A stretch of 62,206 nt of DNA from UMGS1696 sp964457685 (GTDB lineage: Bacteria; Bacillota; Clostridia; Oscillospirales; CAG-272): positions 1-62,206 of the forward strand of contig CAYWFS010000005.1 in NCBI GenBank assembly GCA_964457685.1. Reading direction: 5' to 3'. Under the pieces are notes generated by a model, which worked only from the letters and a program-made list of their open reading frames with translations, did no database searches and was not told the origin of the DNA. Both the position numbers and the translations under genes were made by a program. Position 1 is the stretch's first letter. The number at the start of each line of letters is the position of its first letter. Shown one piece after another: positions 25,876-33,687 of the stretch.

Positions 25876-26811
25876 ATGGCAGCAAGAATATATAAGGCTG
25901 CGGACGAGATAATAGGTCATACTCCGCTTCTTGAAATGACGCACATCGAAAAAAATCTCAAGATTGGGTCAAGACTTATTGCGAAGCTTGAATATCTCAA
26001 TCCGGCAGGCTCCATAAAGGACAGAGCCGCAAGAGAAATGATAAATGTTGCCGAGAGACGTGGACTTATTAACGAAAAAACGACGATAATCGAACCGACC
26101 AGCGGTAACACCGGTATAGGTCTCTGTTCCGTTGCCGCCGCCAGAGGATACAAAATAATAATCGTTATGCCTGACAGTATGTCAATCGAAAGACGAAAGA
26201 TAATGAAGGCATACGGTGCAGAGCTTGTTCTGACAGACGGTGCAAAGGGAATGCAGGGGGCGATAGACAGAGCAAAAGAGCTTGCCGCCACTATCGAAAA
26301 CAGCTTCATACCGGGGCAGTTTGAAAATCCCGCAAATGCAATGGCTCATTATAACACCACAGCTCCCGAAATTTGGGAAGACACGAACGGCGAAATAGAT
26401 ATTCTTGTTGCCGGAGTCGGAACGGGCGGAACAATAACCGGTATCGGACGCTATCTCAAGGAAAAGAACCGTGATATCAAGGTTGTCGCAGTAGAGCCTG
26501 CCTCATCTCCTGTACTTTCAAAGGGATACAGCGGAAAGCACGGTATTCAGGGAATAGGTGCCGGATTTGTCCCCGAGCTTCTCGATACGGACATATATGA
26601 TGAGGTTGTTACGGTAACCGATGAGGATGCTATTGCCGTGGGTAAAATGATAGGAATGACCGAGGGAATCCTTGTCGGAATTTCATCCGGTGCGGCACTT
26701 TCTGCGGCTATCGAAATATCGAGACGACCCGAAAACAAGGGCAGAAATATAGTTGTGATTCTCCCCGATACAGGCGACAGATACCTTTCAACAGATCTGT
26801 TCTCGGAATAA
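25876..26811 (+). CDS. cysK: cysteine synthase (O-acetylserine sulfhydrylase)
   Basis: CysK makes L-cysteine from O-acetylserine and sulfide with PLP. The 311-residue length is normal. The PLP-binding lysine lies in NPAGSIKDRAA, the substrate loop is PTSGNTGIGL, and the phosphate-binding loop is GVGTGGTITGIG. It starts 27 bases after the phosphofructokinase stop codon with only a weak AAGAGTG ribosome site, so it probably shares that transcript. A terminator follows. Confidence 0.93.
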   Translation: MAARIYKAADEIIGHTPLLEMTHIEKNLKIGSRLIAKLEYLNPAGSIKDRAAREMINVAERRGLINEKTTIIEPTSGNTGIGLCSVAAARGYKIIIVMPDSMSIERRKIMKAYGAELVLTDGAKGMQGAIDRAKELAATIENSFIPGQFENPANAMAHYNTTAPEIWEDTNGEIDILVAGVGTGGTITGIGRYLKEKNRDIKVVAVEPASSPVLSKGYSGKHGIQGIGAGFVPELLDTDIYDEVVTVTDEDAIAVGKMIGMTEGILVGISSGAALSAAIEISRRPENKGRNIVVILPDTGDRYLSTDLFSE

Positions 26812-26825
26812 AGCATATTTTATAG

Positions 26826-26874
26826 AAAACAAAGCCGTTTCATGACCGAAAAGCATGGATTGGCTTTGTTTTTT
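26826..26874 (+). terminator. intrinsic terminator after cysK
   Basis: AAAACAAAGCC pairs with GGCTTTGTTTT and is followed by a T run; a small CATG/CATG pairing lies in the loop. Confidence 0.85.
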
Positions 26875-26957
26875 GCATAAAAATGATATATATCGACAGA
26901 CAAGTTTCTTTCTGAACAAATTACGAGCATATAAACAAAAAATTAACAAATTATGAC

Positions 26958-26986
26958 TTGATATAATTTGTAAATAGGCGTATGAT
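26958..26986 (+). promoter_or_regulatory. promoter of the ATP synthase operon
   Basis: TTGATA (26958-26963), a 17-base spacer and TATGAT (26981-26986) lie 39 bases before the first gene of the operon. The rest of the interval 26875-27024 is AT-rich, without other visible structure. Confidence 0.7.
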
Positions 26987-27024
26987 AAGCGAATGTCAAA
27001 TAAAATCGGTGGGAGGTACTTTCG

Positions 27025-27321
27025 ATGAATATTGCCCTTATAATATCGGCTGTGCTGTCATTTGCTATCGGTGCGGCGGTTTCTTTTCTGAATTATATTA
27101 TCACATCTGCGATAATGAAAAAGAAGCCGGAGCTGCTTTCGGTCGGAATGGTGGTGCGTCAGGTAATTAACGTGTCTTATCTTGCGGCGGTGTATTTTAT
27201 TTCGTCTGCGATGTTAGACTCCGTTGTTTGTCCGCTTGTAGGTGCGGTCATCGGACTTACCCTCTCAATGTTTCTTTTCACATATCTCCTTGTAAAGAAG
27301 AATGACGAAAGAAATAAATGA
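27025..27321 (+). CDS. small membrane protein in AtpI position
   Basis: This 98-residue protein with three to four hydrophobic segments and a charged tail (KKNDERNK) stands first in the ATP synthase operon, where atpI (subunit I, a c-ring assembly or Mg/ion helper) usually lies. Sequence similarity to AtpI is not obvious by eye; the assignment rests on position, size and topology. GGGAGG precedes the ATG. Confidence 0.7.
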   Translation: MNIALIISAVLSFAIGAAVSFLNYIITSAIMKKKPELLSVGMVVRQVINVSYLAAVYFISSAMLDSVVCPLVGAVIGLTLSMFLFTYLLVKKNDERNK

Positions 27322-27360
27322 TTTGTTTGCATAAAAGAGAAAGGAGATGTATCACTTTAA

Positions 27361-28035
27361 ATGGGTGAAAAATCTGAAGTAATAGTCAAAATATTCGGAA
27401 TTTTCGATATCACCGGAGAAGTGCTTGCGATGTTCGCAATATTGCTTCTCACTGCGGTGCTGTCACTCATTGCCACACGAAATATGAAAATGCGACCGGG
27501 CAAGTTTCAGAACATTATGGAATGTGCCGTTGAAGCCCTTGACAACTTTGTTTCGGGAATAATCGGTAAAAAGCTCGGACGTAAATACTTTTTCTTCCTT
27601 GGATCGCTCTTTATTTTCATAATAATGGCGAACTACTCCGGTCTTATCCCCGGAATGGGTCTGACAAAGTATTTCAAGGCTCCCACATCCTCACTTTCGT
27701 GTACACTCGGTCTCGGCATTGCGGCATTCGTATTCTTGCAGGTTGCGGGAATCAAGGCTAACGTAAAGCATTATTTCAAAAAATTCGTCAGCCCCATGTT
27801 CTTCATGCTTCCGCTTTTACTGCTTGACGAGTTTATCAAGCCGGCTTCACTTGCACTCCGTCTTTTCGGTAACGTGTTCGGTGAAGAAACCGTAACGGAA
27901 GAGCTTTACGGCTTACTTCCGATAGGAGTTCCCGTCATTATGATGGTGCTTTCACTTCTGTTCTGTGCAATTCAGGCAGTCGTATTTACCATGCTTGTTT
28001 CGATTTATCTCGAAGAGCAGGTAGGAGAAGAATAA
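27361..28035 (+). CDS. atpB: ATP synthase F0 subunit a
   Basis: Subunit a forms the ion half-channels next to the c-ring. The 224-residue protein has five to six transmembrane helices and the conserved stator arginine in SLALRLFGNVFGEE, followed by a conserved C-terminal helix pair. AAAGGAG lies 14 bases before the ATG, wider than usual. It is second in the operon, followed by atpE. Confidence 0.93.
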   Translation: MGEKSEVIVKIFGIFDITGEVLAMFAILLLTAVLSLIATRNMKMRPGKFQNIMECAVEALDNFVSGIIGKKLGRKYFFFLGSLFIFIIMANYSGLIPGMGLTKYFKAPTSSLSCTLGLGIAAFVFLQVAGIKANVKHYFKKFVSPMFFMLPLLLLDEFIKPASLALRLFGNVFGEETVTEELYGLLPIGVPVIMMVLSLLFCAIQAVVFTMLVSIYLEEQVGEE

Positions 28036-28072
28036 AAAAATTTAAATTAACATAATTAAGGAGTAAATTAAA

Positions 28073-28303
28073 ATGGAACAGTCAGGACTTATCGCTATCG
28101 CAGCAGCTATCGCTATCGCAGTCAGCACAATTTTCCCCGCAATCGGTCAGGGTATCACATCTAAATCCGCAATGGAAGCTATCGCACGTCAACCCGATGC
28201 AGCAAACAATATCCGTTCCACACTTATCATCGCCCTCGCTCTTATGGAAGCTCTTACCATTTACGGACTTCTTATCGCATTCATTCTTTCTTCCAAGATA
28301 TAA
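28073..28303 (+). CDS. atpE: ATP synthase F0 subunit c
   Basis: This 76-residue two-helix proteolipid forms the rotor ring. The polar loop is AIARQPDAANNIR and the ion-carrying carboxylate is Glu59 in ALMEALTIYG. Pro22 and Gln26 (FPAIGQG) match positions used in Na+-binding c-subunits. However, the residues after Glu59 are Ala-Leu instead of the Ser-Thr needed to ligate Na+, so H+ coupling is the better prediction. AAGGAG precedes the ATG. Confidence 0.95.
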   Translation: MEQSGLIAIAAAIAIAVSTIFPAIGQGITSKSAMEAIARQPDAANNIRSTLIIALALMEALTIYGLLIAFILSSKI

Positions 28304-28349
28304 CAGAGGAAAAATAAGACAAAATACCGCAAAGGCAGGGTGAAACAAA

Positions 28350-28766
28350 TTGACAATACAGGTGTCGATCCTTGTGTGGACTCTCATATGCTTTGTGCTT
28401 TTCATGCTTATCGTAAACAAGCTTCTTTTTAAGCCTATGCTTGCGATAATAGACGAAAGAAAAGCAAAGATAGAGAATGCCGCACGAAAAAAAGCCGATA
28501 TCGAAGCAACACAGCTCGCCTATGAGAATAATCTCAGAGAAGCCGCAGAAAATGCACGCAGAGCTGAGTCCGAGCTTGCCGATAAAATGCTTGCTGACGC
28601 CGAAATGAAAGCCGAAAATGACATAAAGCAGGCTGAAGAAACAAGTAAACAAAGACTTGCTCTTGCAGTTACCGACGTTGAATTTGAAACAAACGAGATG
28701 GGCGAAAAGCTCAGCGAAAGTGTTGAAGAATTGGCATCGGCATTCATTTCACGTCTGATCTCATAG
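28350..28766 (+). CDS. atpF: ATP synthase F0 subunit b
   Basis: Subunit b is the peripheral stalk. This 138-residue protein has one N-terminal membrane helix (about 4-24) and a long charged helix (about 35-135) rich in Ala, Glu and Lys, as expected of a b dimer coil. The start is TTG at 28350 behind AGGGTG. A second b-like membrane anchor is encoded at the head of the next gene, so the stalk may be a b/b' heterodimer. Confidence 0.88.
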   Translation: MTIQVSILVWTLICFVLFMLIVNKLLFKPMLAIIDERKAKIENAARKKADIEATQLAYENNLREAAENARRAESELADKMLADAEMKAENDIKQAEETSKQRLALAVTDVEFETNEMGEKLSESVEELASAFISRLIS

Positions 28767-28782
28767 AACGGAACGTATTATC

Positions 28783-31011
28783 ATGCAATTTTTATACGCA
28801 CTGATCAACTTTCTGATACTTGCATTCCTTGTGTGGCTGCTCGGCAGAAAGATGATTGCCTCGATATTCCAAAAGAGGCTGGAAAAAATAAACAAAGAGC
28901 TTGATGAAGCCGAAGAAATAGAGCGAACCGAATACGAGTCTCCCGATCTTCCCGACATACCGCTCAAAACCGACGGTGAAATTACAAAAGTAGCCGAAAA
29001 GAAGATAGAAGCTATCGAACATTCCAAGGAAGAACGCATTGACAATATCAAAAAGCATTGCGATGCCGAAATACTTGAAATGTGCTACGATATTGTATCG
29101 GGAAAAAGAGGGGAGCTTATAGTTAAGGTAAGAGACAGAATCGCCTCTCTCCTTGCAAGTGAGCCTTATCATACGGAGCTTCATGAAAGACTTATAGGTA
29201 TGGCTGACAAAATCCTCGAGTGCATAAAGCTTACTCCCGGTGACATCGCATACCTTAATAACCACGATGTTCTTTACGTTACACTTACCTCCGCAGAGCC
29301 GCTTCCCGATTACATCGTCGAAAAAATAGATGAAAAAACAAAGCAGCTTGTCGGAGAAGTAAACGGAAAGACTTCTCTTTGGGTCAGAGTTGACGAGGAG
29401 CTTATCGGCGGTCTCAGACTCCGTATAGGTGATACCGTTTATGACTCAACAGTTACAAACCATTTGTACAATCTTCAGAAAACTCTCGAAAAGCGTCCCC
29501 TCCATGGTGATGAAACTCCCGAGGAGATAATAGCGGACGTGCTCGAGGGAATATCCTCCATAGACATGGAAATACAGCAGTTCCAGCTCGGACGTGTAAT
29601 CAGCATTTCCGATGGTATCTGTTGGCTTGACGGTCTTGCGGATATAATGTACGGCGAAGTAGTCGAATTCGATTGCGGTGAACGAGGAATGGTTCTCGAT
29701 ATCGAGCATGACAAAATCGGCTGTATAGTATACGGAAGCTATGAGCATATTGAAGCCGGAAGCCGTGTAAGACGTGTGGGCAGAATAGCAAGCGTTTCCG
29801 TTGGTGAAGAGCTTCTTGGACGAGTTGTAGACCCTCTCGGTCATGCACTTGACGGCAGAGGCAGAATCTGGACTAAAGAAAAGCGTCCGATAGAGTTTGC
29901 GGCTCCCTCGATTCCCGACAGAGGTGCGGTATGCCGTCCTATGCACACGGGTATCAAAGCTATCGACGCACTTGTTCCGATAGGAAAGGGTCAGCGTGAG
30001 CTTATCATAGGCGACCGTCAGACAGGTAAATCCTCGATAATCCTCGATACGATAATAAATCAGAGAGGAAACGATACCATCTGTATCTATGTTGCAATAG
30101 GTCAGAAGGATACCACAATCGCAGAGGTAGTTGACAAACTCGAAAAGAACGGTGCCATGAATTATACTACAATAGTGTGTGCTCCTGCTTCAAGCTCGGC
30201 ATCACTCCAGTATATAGCACCGTTTGCGGGAGCGGCAATGGCTGAATACTTTATGTACTCCGGCAGAGACGTTCTTATATTCTACGATGACCTCTCAAAG
30301 CACGCAGTAGCATACCGTGAGCTTTCACTCCTACTTCATAGACCCTCCGGTCGTGAAGCATATCCGGGTGACGTGTTCTACCTCCATTCAAGACTTCTCG
30401 AACGTGCCGCACAGCTGTCCGAAGAGCTTGGTGGCGGTTCAATGACTGCACTTCCCGTAATCGAAACTCAGGCAGGAGATATTTCCGCATATATACCGAC
30501 AAACGTAATTTCCATAACAGACGGTCAGATATTCCTCGAATCCGAGCTGTTCAATGAGGGACAGAGACCGGCGGTCAACGTGGGTCTTTCGGTATCCCGT
30601 GTGGGAAGTGCCGCTCAGACAAAGCTCATGAAGCAGGTATCGGGCAGCCTTAGAATGCGTCTTGCTCAGTACAGAGAGCTTGCGGGATTTGCACAGTTCG
30701 GCTCAGATCTCGACGCAGATACAAAATCGGTTCTTGATTCCGGTAAGCGTATGATGGCGGCTCTCAGACAGGGAAGATTCGCTCCCCTTGAGGACTGGCA
30801 GCAGGCACTTATCATATTTGCACTTTCCGAGGGATTTGCTTCTACAGTTGCCGAAAAAGATATTGCGGATTATGAGCGTGAGCTTTATTCCTATTTTGAA
30901 GCAAACTGCGGAGATATAGTTTCCGAGCTTAAAACAGGTGCTAAAATGTCTCCCGAGCTTATGACAAAAATAAAGAACGCACTCTCCGAAATGGCGAAAG
31001 CAGAGGCATAA
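28783..31011 (+). CDS. atpA: fused b-like/delta-like/alpha subunit of F1F0 ATP synthase
   Basis: This single 742-residue frame carries three ATP synthase parts. Residues 1-25 form a membrane helix and 28-150 a charged, mostly helical stretch like a second b subunit. Residues about 150-236 resemble the C-terminal domain of delta (OSCP): VRVDEELIGGLRLRIGD, then HLYNLQKTL. From about residue 243 a complete alpha subunit begins (TPEEIIADVLEGI, Walker A GDRQTGKSS at 410-417) and runs 500 residues to the end. No separate delta gene (atpH) exists in the operon. The frame is uninterrupted, and the alpha N-terminus has no strong internal ribosome site; GAGGAG with a GTG at 29539 is the best candidate and would trim alpha. 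Normal stoichiometry is three alpha to one delta, so the assembly must be unusual. Confidence 0.88.
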   Translation: MQFLYALINFLILAFLVWLLGRKMIASIFQKRLEKINKELDEAEEIERTEYESPDLPDIPLKTDGEITKVAEKKIEAIEHSKEERIDNIKKHCDAEILEMCYDIVSGKRGELIVKVRDRIASLLASEPYHTELHERLIGMADKILECIKLTPGDIAYLNNHDVLYVTLTSAEPLPDYIVEKIDEKTKQLVGEVNGKTSLWVRVDEELIGGLRLRIGDTVYDSTVTNHLYNLQKTLEKRPLHGDETPEEIIADVLEGISSIDMEIQQFQLGRVISISDGICWLDGLADIMYGEVVEFDCGERGMVLDIEHDKIGCIVYGSYEHIEAGSRVRRVGRIASVSVGEELLGRVVDPLGHALDGRGRIWTKEKRPIEFAAPSIPDRGAVCRPMHTGIKAIDALVPIGKGQRELIIGDRQTGKSSIILDTIINQRGNDTICIYVAIGQKDTTIAEVVDKLEKNGAMNYTTIVCAPASSSASLQYIAPFAGAAMAEYFMYSGRDVLIFYDDLSKHAVAYRELSLLLHRPSGREAYPGDVFYLHSRLLERAAQLSEELGGGSMTALPVIETQAGDISAYIPTNVISITDGQIFLESELFNEGQRPAVNVGLSVSRVGSAAQTKLMKQVSGSLRMRLAQYRELAGFAQFGSDLDADTKSVLDSGKRMMAALRQGRFAPLEDWQQALIIFALSEGFASTVAEKDIADYERELYSYFEANCGDIVSELKTGAKMSPELMTKIKNALSEMAKAEA

Positions 31012-31012
31012 T

Positions 31013-31858
31013 ATGGCCGGAATGCGTGAACTTAAAAAGCATCTTAAAAGCGTAAATACAACGGGTCAGCTTGCAGGAGCTATGAAAACCGTATCTTCTG
31101 CGAAGTTCTCCCGTGTTAACGCTGTTTACGCTTCTTACAAAAAGTATTCCGAGGCTTGCGATGAGATAATAGAGTCGTTCGGAGATGCACTCAGCGGTAT
31201 TCTTTCGAGTCCGAATCCGAATGTTCCCGAATGTATCGTTGTAATATCCTCAAACAGGGGACTTTGCGGCGGATATAACTCTCTGCTTCTTTCGTTTGCC
31301 GAGGAATTCCTTGAGGAATACAGAAAAAGCGGCAGGGAATACCGTCTCGTTGTCTGCGGAAGAATTGCGTCTGCATATTTCGAGGAGCATGGTGTGAAAG
31401 CCGATAAGGAATTCTTTTTCCCCGATGTCCCGAGCTATGAGAATGCGTCGGAGCTTTGCGAATATTTACGCACTGCCTTTACAGACGGGGATATATCCGC
31501 AGTAAGCTTTGTATATCAGCATTTTAAAAATATGCTTACGCAGATACCGACAAAAAAACAGCTTCTTCCACTCGGAAACAAAAATGTCACCTCGAAAAAC
31601 GATGATGACATAATTTATATTCCCGACCGTGAGACCGTTATGAAGAATGCGTGCATTTCATGTGTGGACTGTGCTATATATTCAACGGTTCTCGATGCGG
31701 CTACGGGTGCTCAGGCGGCAACAATGATGGCTATGCGTGAGGCTACGGATAATGTTAAGGAAACAATAGCCGCACTCGAGCTTGAAATCAGCCGTAAAAG
31801 ACAGAGCGAGGTCACGTCAAGCGTTATCGAAACATATTCGCCTGAGGAAGACCAATAA
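31013..31858 (+). CDS. atpG: ATP synthase F1 subunit gamma
   Basis: Gamma is the rotating central shaft. The 281 residues begin MRELKKHLKSVNTTGQLAGAMKTVSSAKF, the N-terminal helix region (its conserved part lies near residues 4-32), and end with the partner helix containing MMAMREATDNVKE. The ATG at 31013 is one base after the alpha fusion stop codon. Length and ends are typical. Confidence 0.93.
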   Translation: MAGMRELKKHLKSVNTTGQLAGAMKTVSSAKFSRVNAVYASYKKYSEACDEIIESFGDALSGILSSPNPNVPECIVVISSNRGLCGGYNSLLLSFAEEFLEEYRKSGREYRLVVCGRIASAYFEEHGVKADKEFFFPDVPSYENASELCEYLRTAFTDGDISAVSFVYQHFKNMLTQIPTKKQLLPLGNKNVTSKNDDDIIYIPDRETVMKNACISCVDCAIYSTVLDAATGAQAATMMAMREATDNVKETIAALELEISRKRQSEVTSSVIETYSPEEDQ

Positions 31859-31878
31859 ATATAGAAACGGTAGAAAAA

Positions 31879-33279
31879 ATGTCAACTGAATCAAAAGGAA
31901 TAATCACAAGGATAACGGGACCCGTTGTTGATATACGCTTCAATACCTTGGAACTTCCTGATATATTCCATGCTGTAAAGATAATCAACGGTGACAACGA
32001 ATACACCACTGAGGTATTACAGCATCTCGGAAACGGGGAGGTCAGATGCATATCCATGGGTCCTACCGACGGTATGTCTCGAGGTATGACTGCCATAGAT
32101 ACCGGAAGACCCATATCGGTGCCTGTAGGCGAGGGTACTCTCGGTCGTATGATAAACGTACTCGGCGACCCGATAGACCGTGCAGGTGAAATAAAATCAG
32201 ATGAACGCTGGCCGATACATCATGCAGCTCCTGCTTTCACTGAGATAAAAACCGCCGATGAAATACTCGAAACGGGTATCAAGGTAATAGACCTAATGAC
32301 TCCTTATGCAAGAGGCGGTAAGATAGGTCTGTTCGGTGGTGCAGGTGTAGGTAAGACCGTGCTTATAATGGAGCTTATCCGAAATATTGCCTTTGAGCAT
32401 GACGGATATTCCGTTTTCGCAGGTGTCGGAGAACGTTCGAGAGAGGGAAATGACCTCTGGAACGAAATGAAGCAGTCCGGGGTAATAAACAAGACGGCAC
32501 TCGTATTCGGTCAGATGAACGAAACTGCCGGTGCAAGACTCAGAGTTCCGCTTGCAGGACTTACCATAGCCGAATACTTCCGTGAGAATTCGCATAAGGA
32601 CGTGCTTCTCTTTATCGACAATATATTCAGATTCTCACAGGCGGGCTCCGAGGTATCCGCACTTCTCGGTAGAATGCCGTCTGCGGTAGGTTATCAGCCT
32701 ACTCTTGCATCCGAAATGGGTAAGCTTCAGGAAAGAATCGTTTCCACAAAGAACGGTGCGATAACCTCCGTACAGGCAATTTACGTCCCTGCGGATGACC
32801 TTACCGACCCGGCTCCCGCAACGACCTTCTCCCACCTCGATGCAACAACCGTACTTTCCAGAAATATCGTTGAGCTTGGTATCTATCCGGCGGTAGCTCC
32901 CCTTGAATCAGGTTCAAGAATGCTTACTCCCGATATTGTAGGTGAAAGACACTACAAGACCGCAAAGGAAGTTACGGGAATACTCCAGAGATATAACGAG
33001 CTTCAGGATATAATCGCACTTCTCGGTATGGACGAGCTGTCCCCCGAAGACAAGAAGACCGTTAAGCGTGCAAGAAAGATACAGAGATTCATGTCTCAGC
33101 CTTTCCACGTTGCAGAGGGCTTTACGGGAATCAAGGGTGCTTATGTTCCGATAGAAAAGACCATAAGCGGCTTTGAAGCTATTCTCGGCGGTGAATGCGA
33201 TGATATTCCCGAGCAGAAGTTTATGATGATGGGCAGTATCGATGACGTATTTGAAGCGTATAAAAACGACAGGGCTTGA
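31879..33279 (+). CDS. atpD: ATP synthase F1 subunit beta
   Basis: Beta holds the catalytic sites. The 466 residues include the P-loop GGAGVGKTVLIMELIRN, the catalytic GERSREGNDLW, Walker B region DVLLFIDNIFRF and the DELSEED-like DELSPEDKK segment that couples to gamma. It is a standard, complete beta subunit, 20 bases after atpG. Confidence 0.96.
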   Translation: MSTESKGIITRITGPVVDIRFNTLELPDIFHAVKIINGDNEYTTEVLQHLGNGEVRCISMGPTDGMSRGMTAIDTGRPISVPVGEGTLGRMINVLGDPIDRAGEIKSDERWPIHHAAPAFTEIKTADEILETGIKVIDLMTPYARGGKIGLFGGAGVGKTVLIMELIRNIAFEHDGYSVFAGVGERSREGNDLWNEMKQSGVINKTALVFGQMNETAGARLRVPLAGLTIAEYFRENSHKDVLLFIDNIFRFSQAGSEVSALLGRMPSAVGYQPTLASEMGKLQERIVSTKNGAITSVQAIYVPADDLTDPAPATTFSHLDATTVLSRNIVELGIYPAVAPLESGSRMLTPDIVGERHYKTAKEVTGILQRYNELQDIIALLGMDELSPEDKKTVKRARKIQRFMSQPFHVAEGFTGIKGAYVPIEKTISGFEAILGGECDDIPEQKFMMMGSIDDVFEAYKNDRA

Positions 33280-33281
33280 GC

Positions 33282-33596
33282 ATGGAAAACACTACGCAAA
33301 AGAAAATGCTCACAGTCTGCGTTGTAACTCCCTCGGGAGACGAATGCAGCTTTGAATGCGATTCCGTGCAAATGCTTGCTCAGGATAACGAAAAGGGAAA
33401 CGGCGGAGGCTCATTCGGTGTGAGATACGGTCATGCCGATGCACTTGCCGCCCTTGAATGCGGTGAACTGAAAGCATATGTTGACGGAAAGCTTACAATG
33501 TCTCTCATGTGCGGCAGAGGATATGCAAAGATAAAATCCGACCGTGTGACAGTCATTACAGATCATTACGAAATGTCAAACGCTGACAGAACATAA
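33282..33596 (+). CDS. atpC: ATP synthase F1 subunit epsilon, short form
   Basis: Epsilon binds gamma and the c-ring. Only the N-terminal beta-sandwich is present (about 104 residues, with FGVRYGHADALAALECGEL matching the usual GxxGILPxHAPL region). The C-terminal two-helix inhibitory domain of 130-140 residue epsilons is missing, so ATP hydrolysis cannot be blocked by that hairpin. I place the start at the ATG at 33282; a TTG at 33276 overlapping the beta stop is possible. A terminator follows at once, so the short form is not caused by a window edge. Confidence 0.88.
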   Translation: MENTTQKKMLTVCVVTPSGDECSFECDSVQMLAQDNEKGNGGGSFGVRYGHADALAALECGELKAYVDGKLTMSLMCGRGYAKIKSDRVTVITDHYEMSNADRT

Positions 33597-33597
33597 A

Positions 33598-33672
33598 AAT
33601 AACACCCGAATTACGGAACACCCCCCAAAATTGTTGGATTTTTGAGGAACTGTTCATAGCTCGGGTGTTATT
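33598..33672. terminator. structured 3'-end element 3 (diverged relative)
   Basis: The outer stem AACACCCGA/TCGGGTGTT lies between the convergent atpC and ABC exporter genes and can terminate both ways (TTATTTATTTTTT on the right). Inside, GAACA/TGTTC encloses CCCCCCAAAATTGTTGGATTTTTGAGGAAC. This resembles the C-run, A-run, T-run, GAGG frame of elements 1, 2 and 4 but lacks their GTCAGAC...TCTAACG pair. Confidence 0.7.
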
Positions 33673-33687
33673 TATTTTTTGCTTTAA

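Noticed and set aside
24844..25944. 366-codon open frame antisense to the phosphofructokinase gene
   Set aside because: The plus-strand enzyme has complete motifs and a promoter; the antisense frame has neither.
28073..28303. Na+-translocating ATP synthase
   Set aside because: The Gln and Pro of the Na+ signature are present, but Ser-Thr after the ion-binding Glu are replaced by Ala-Leu.
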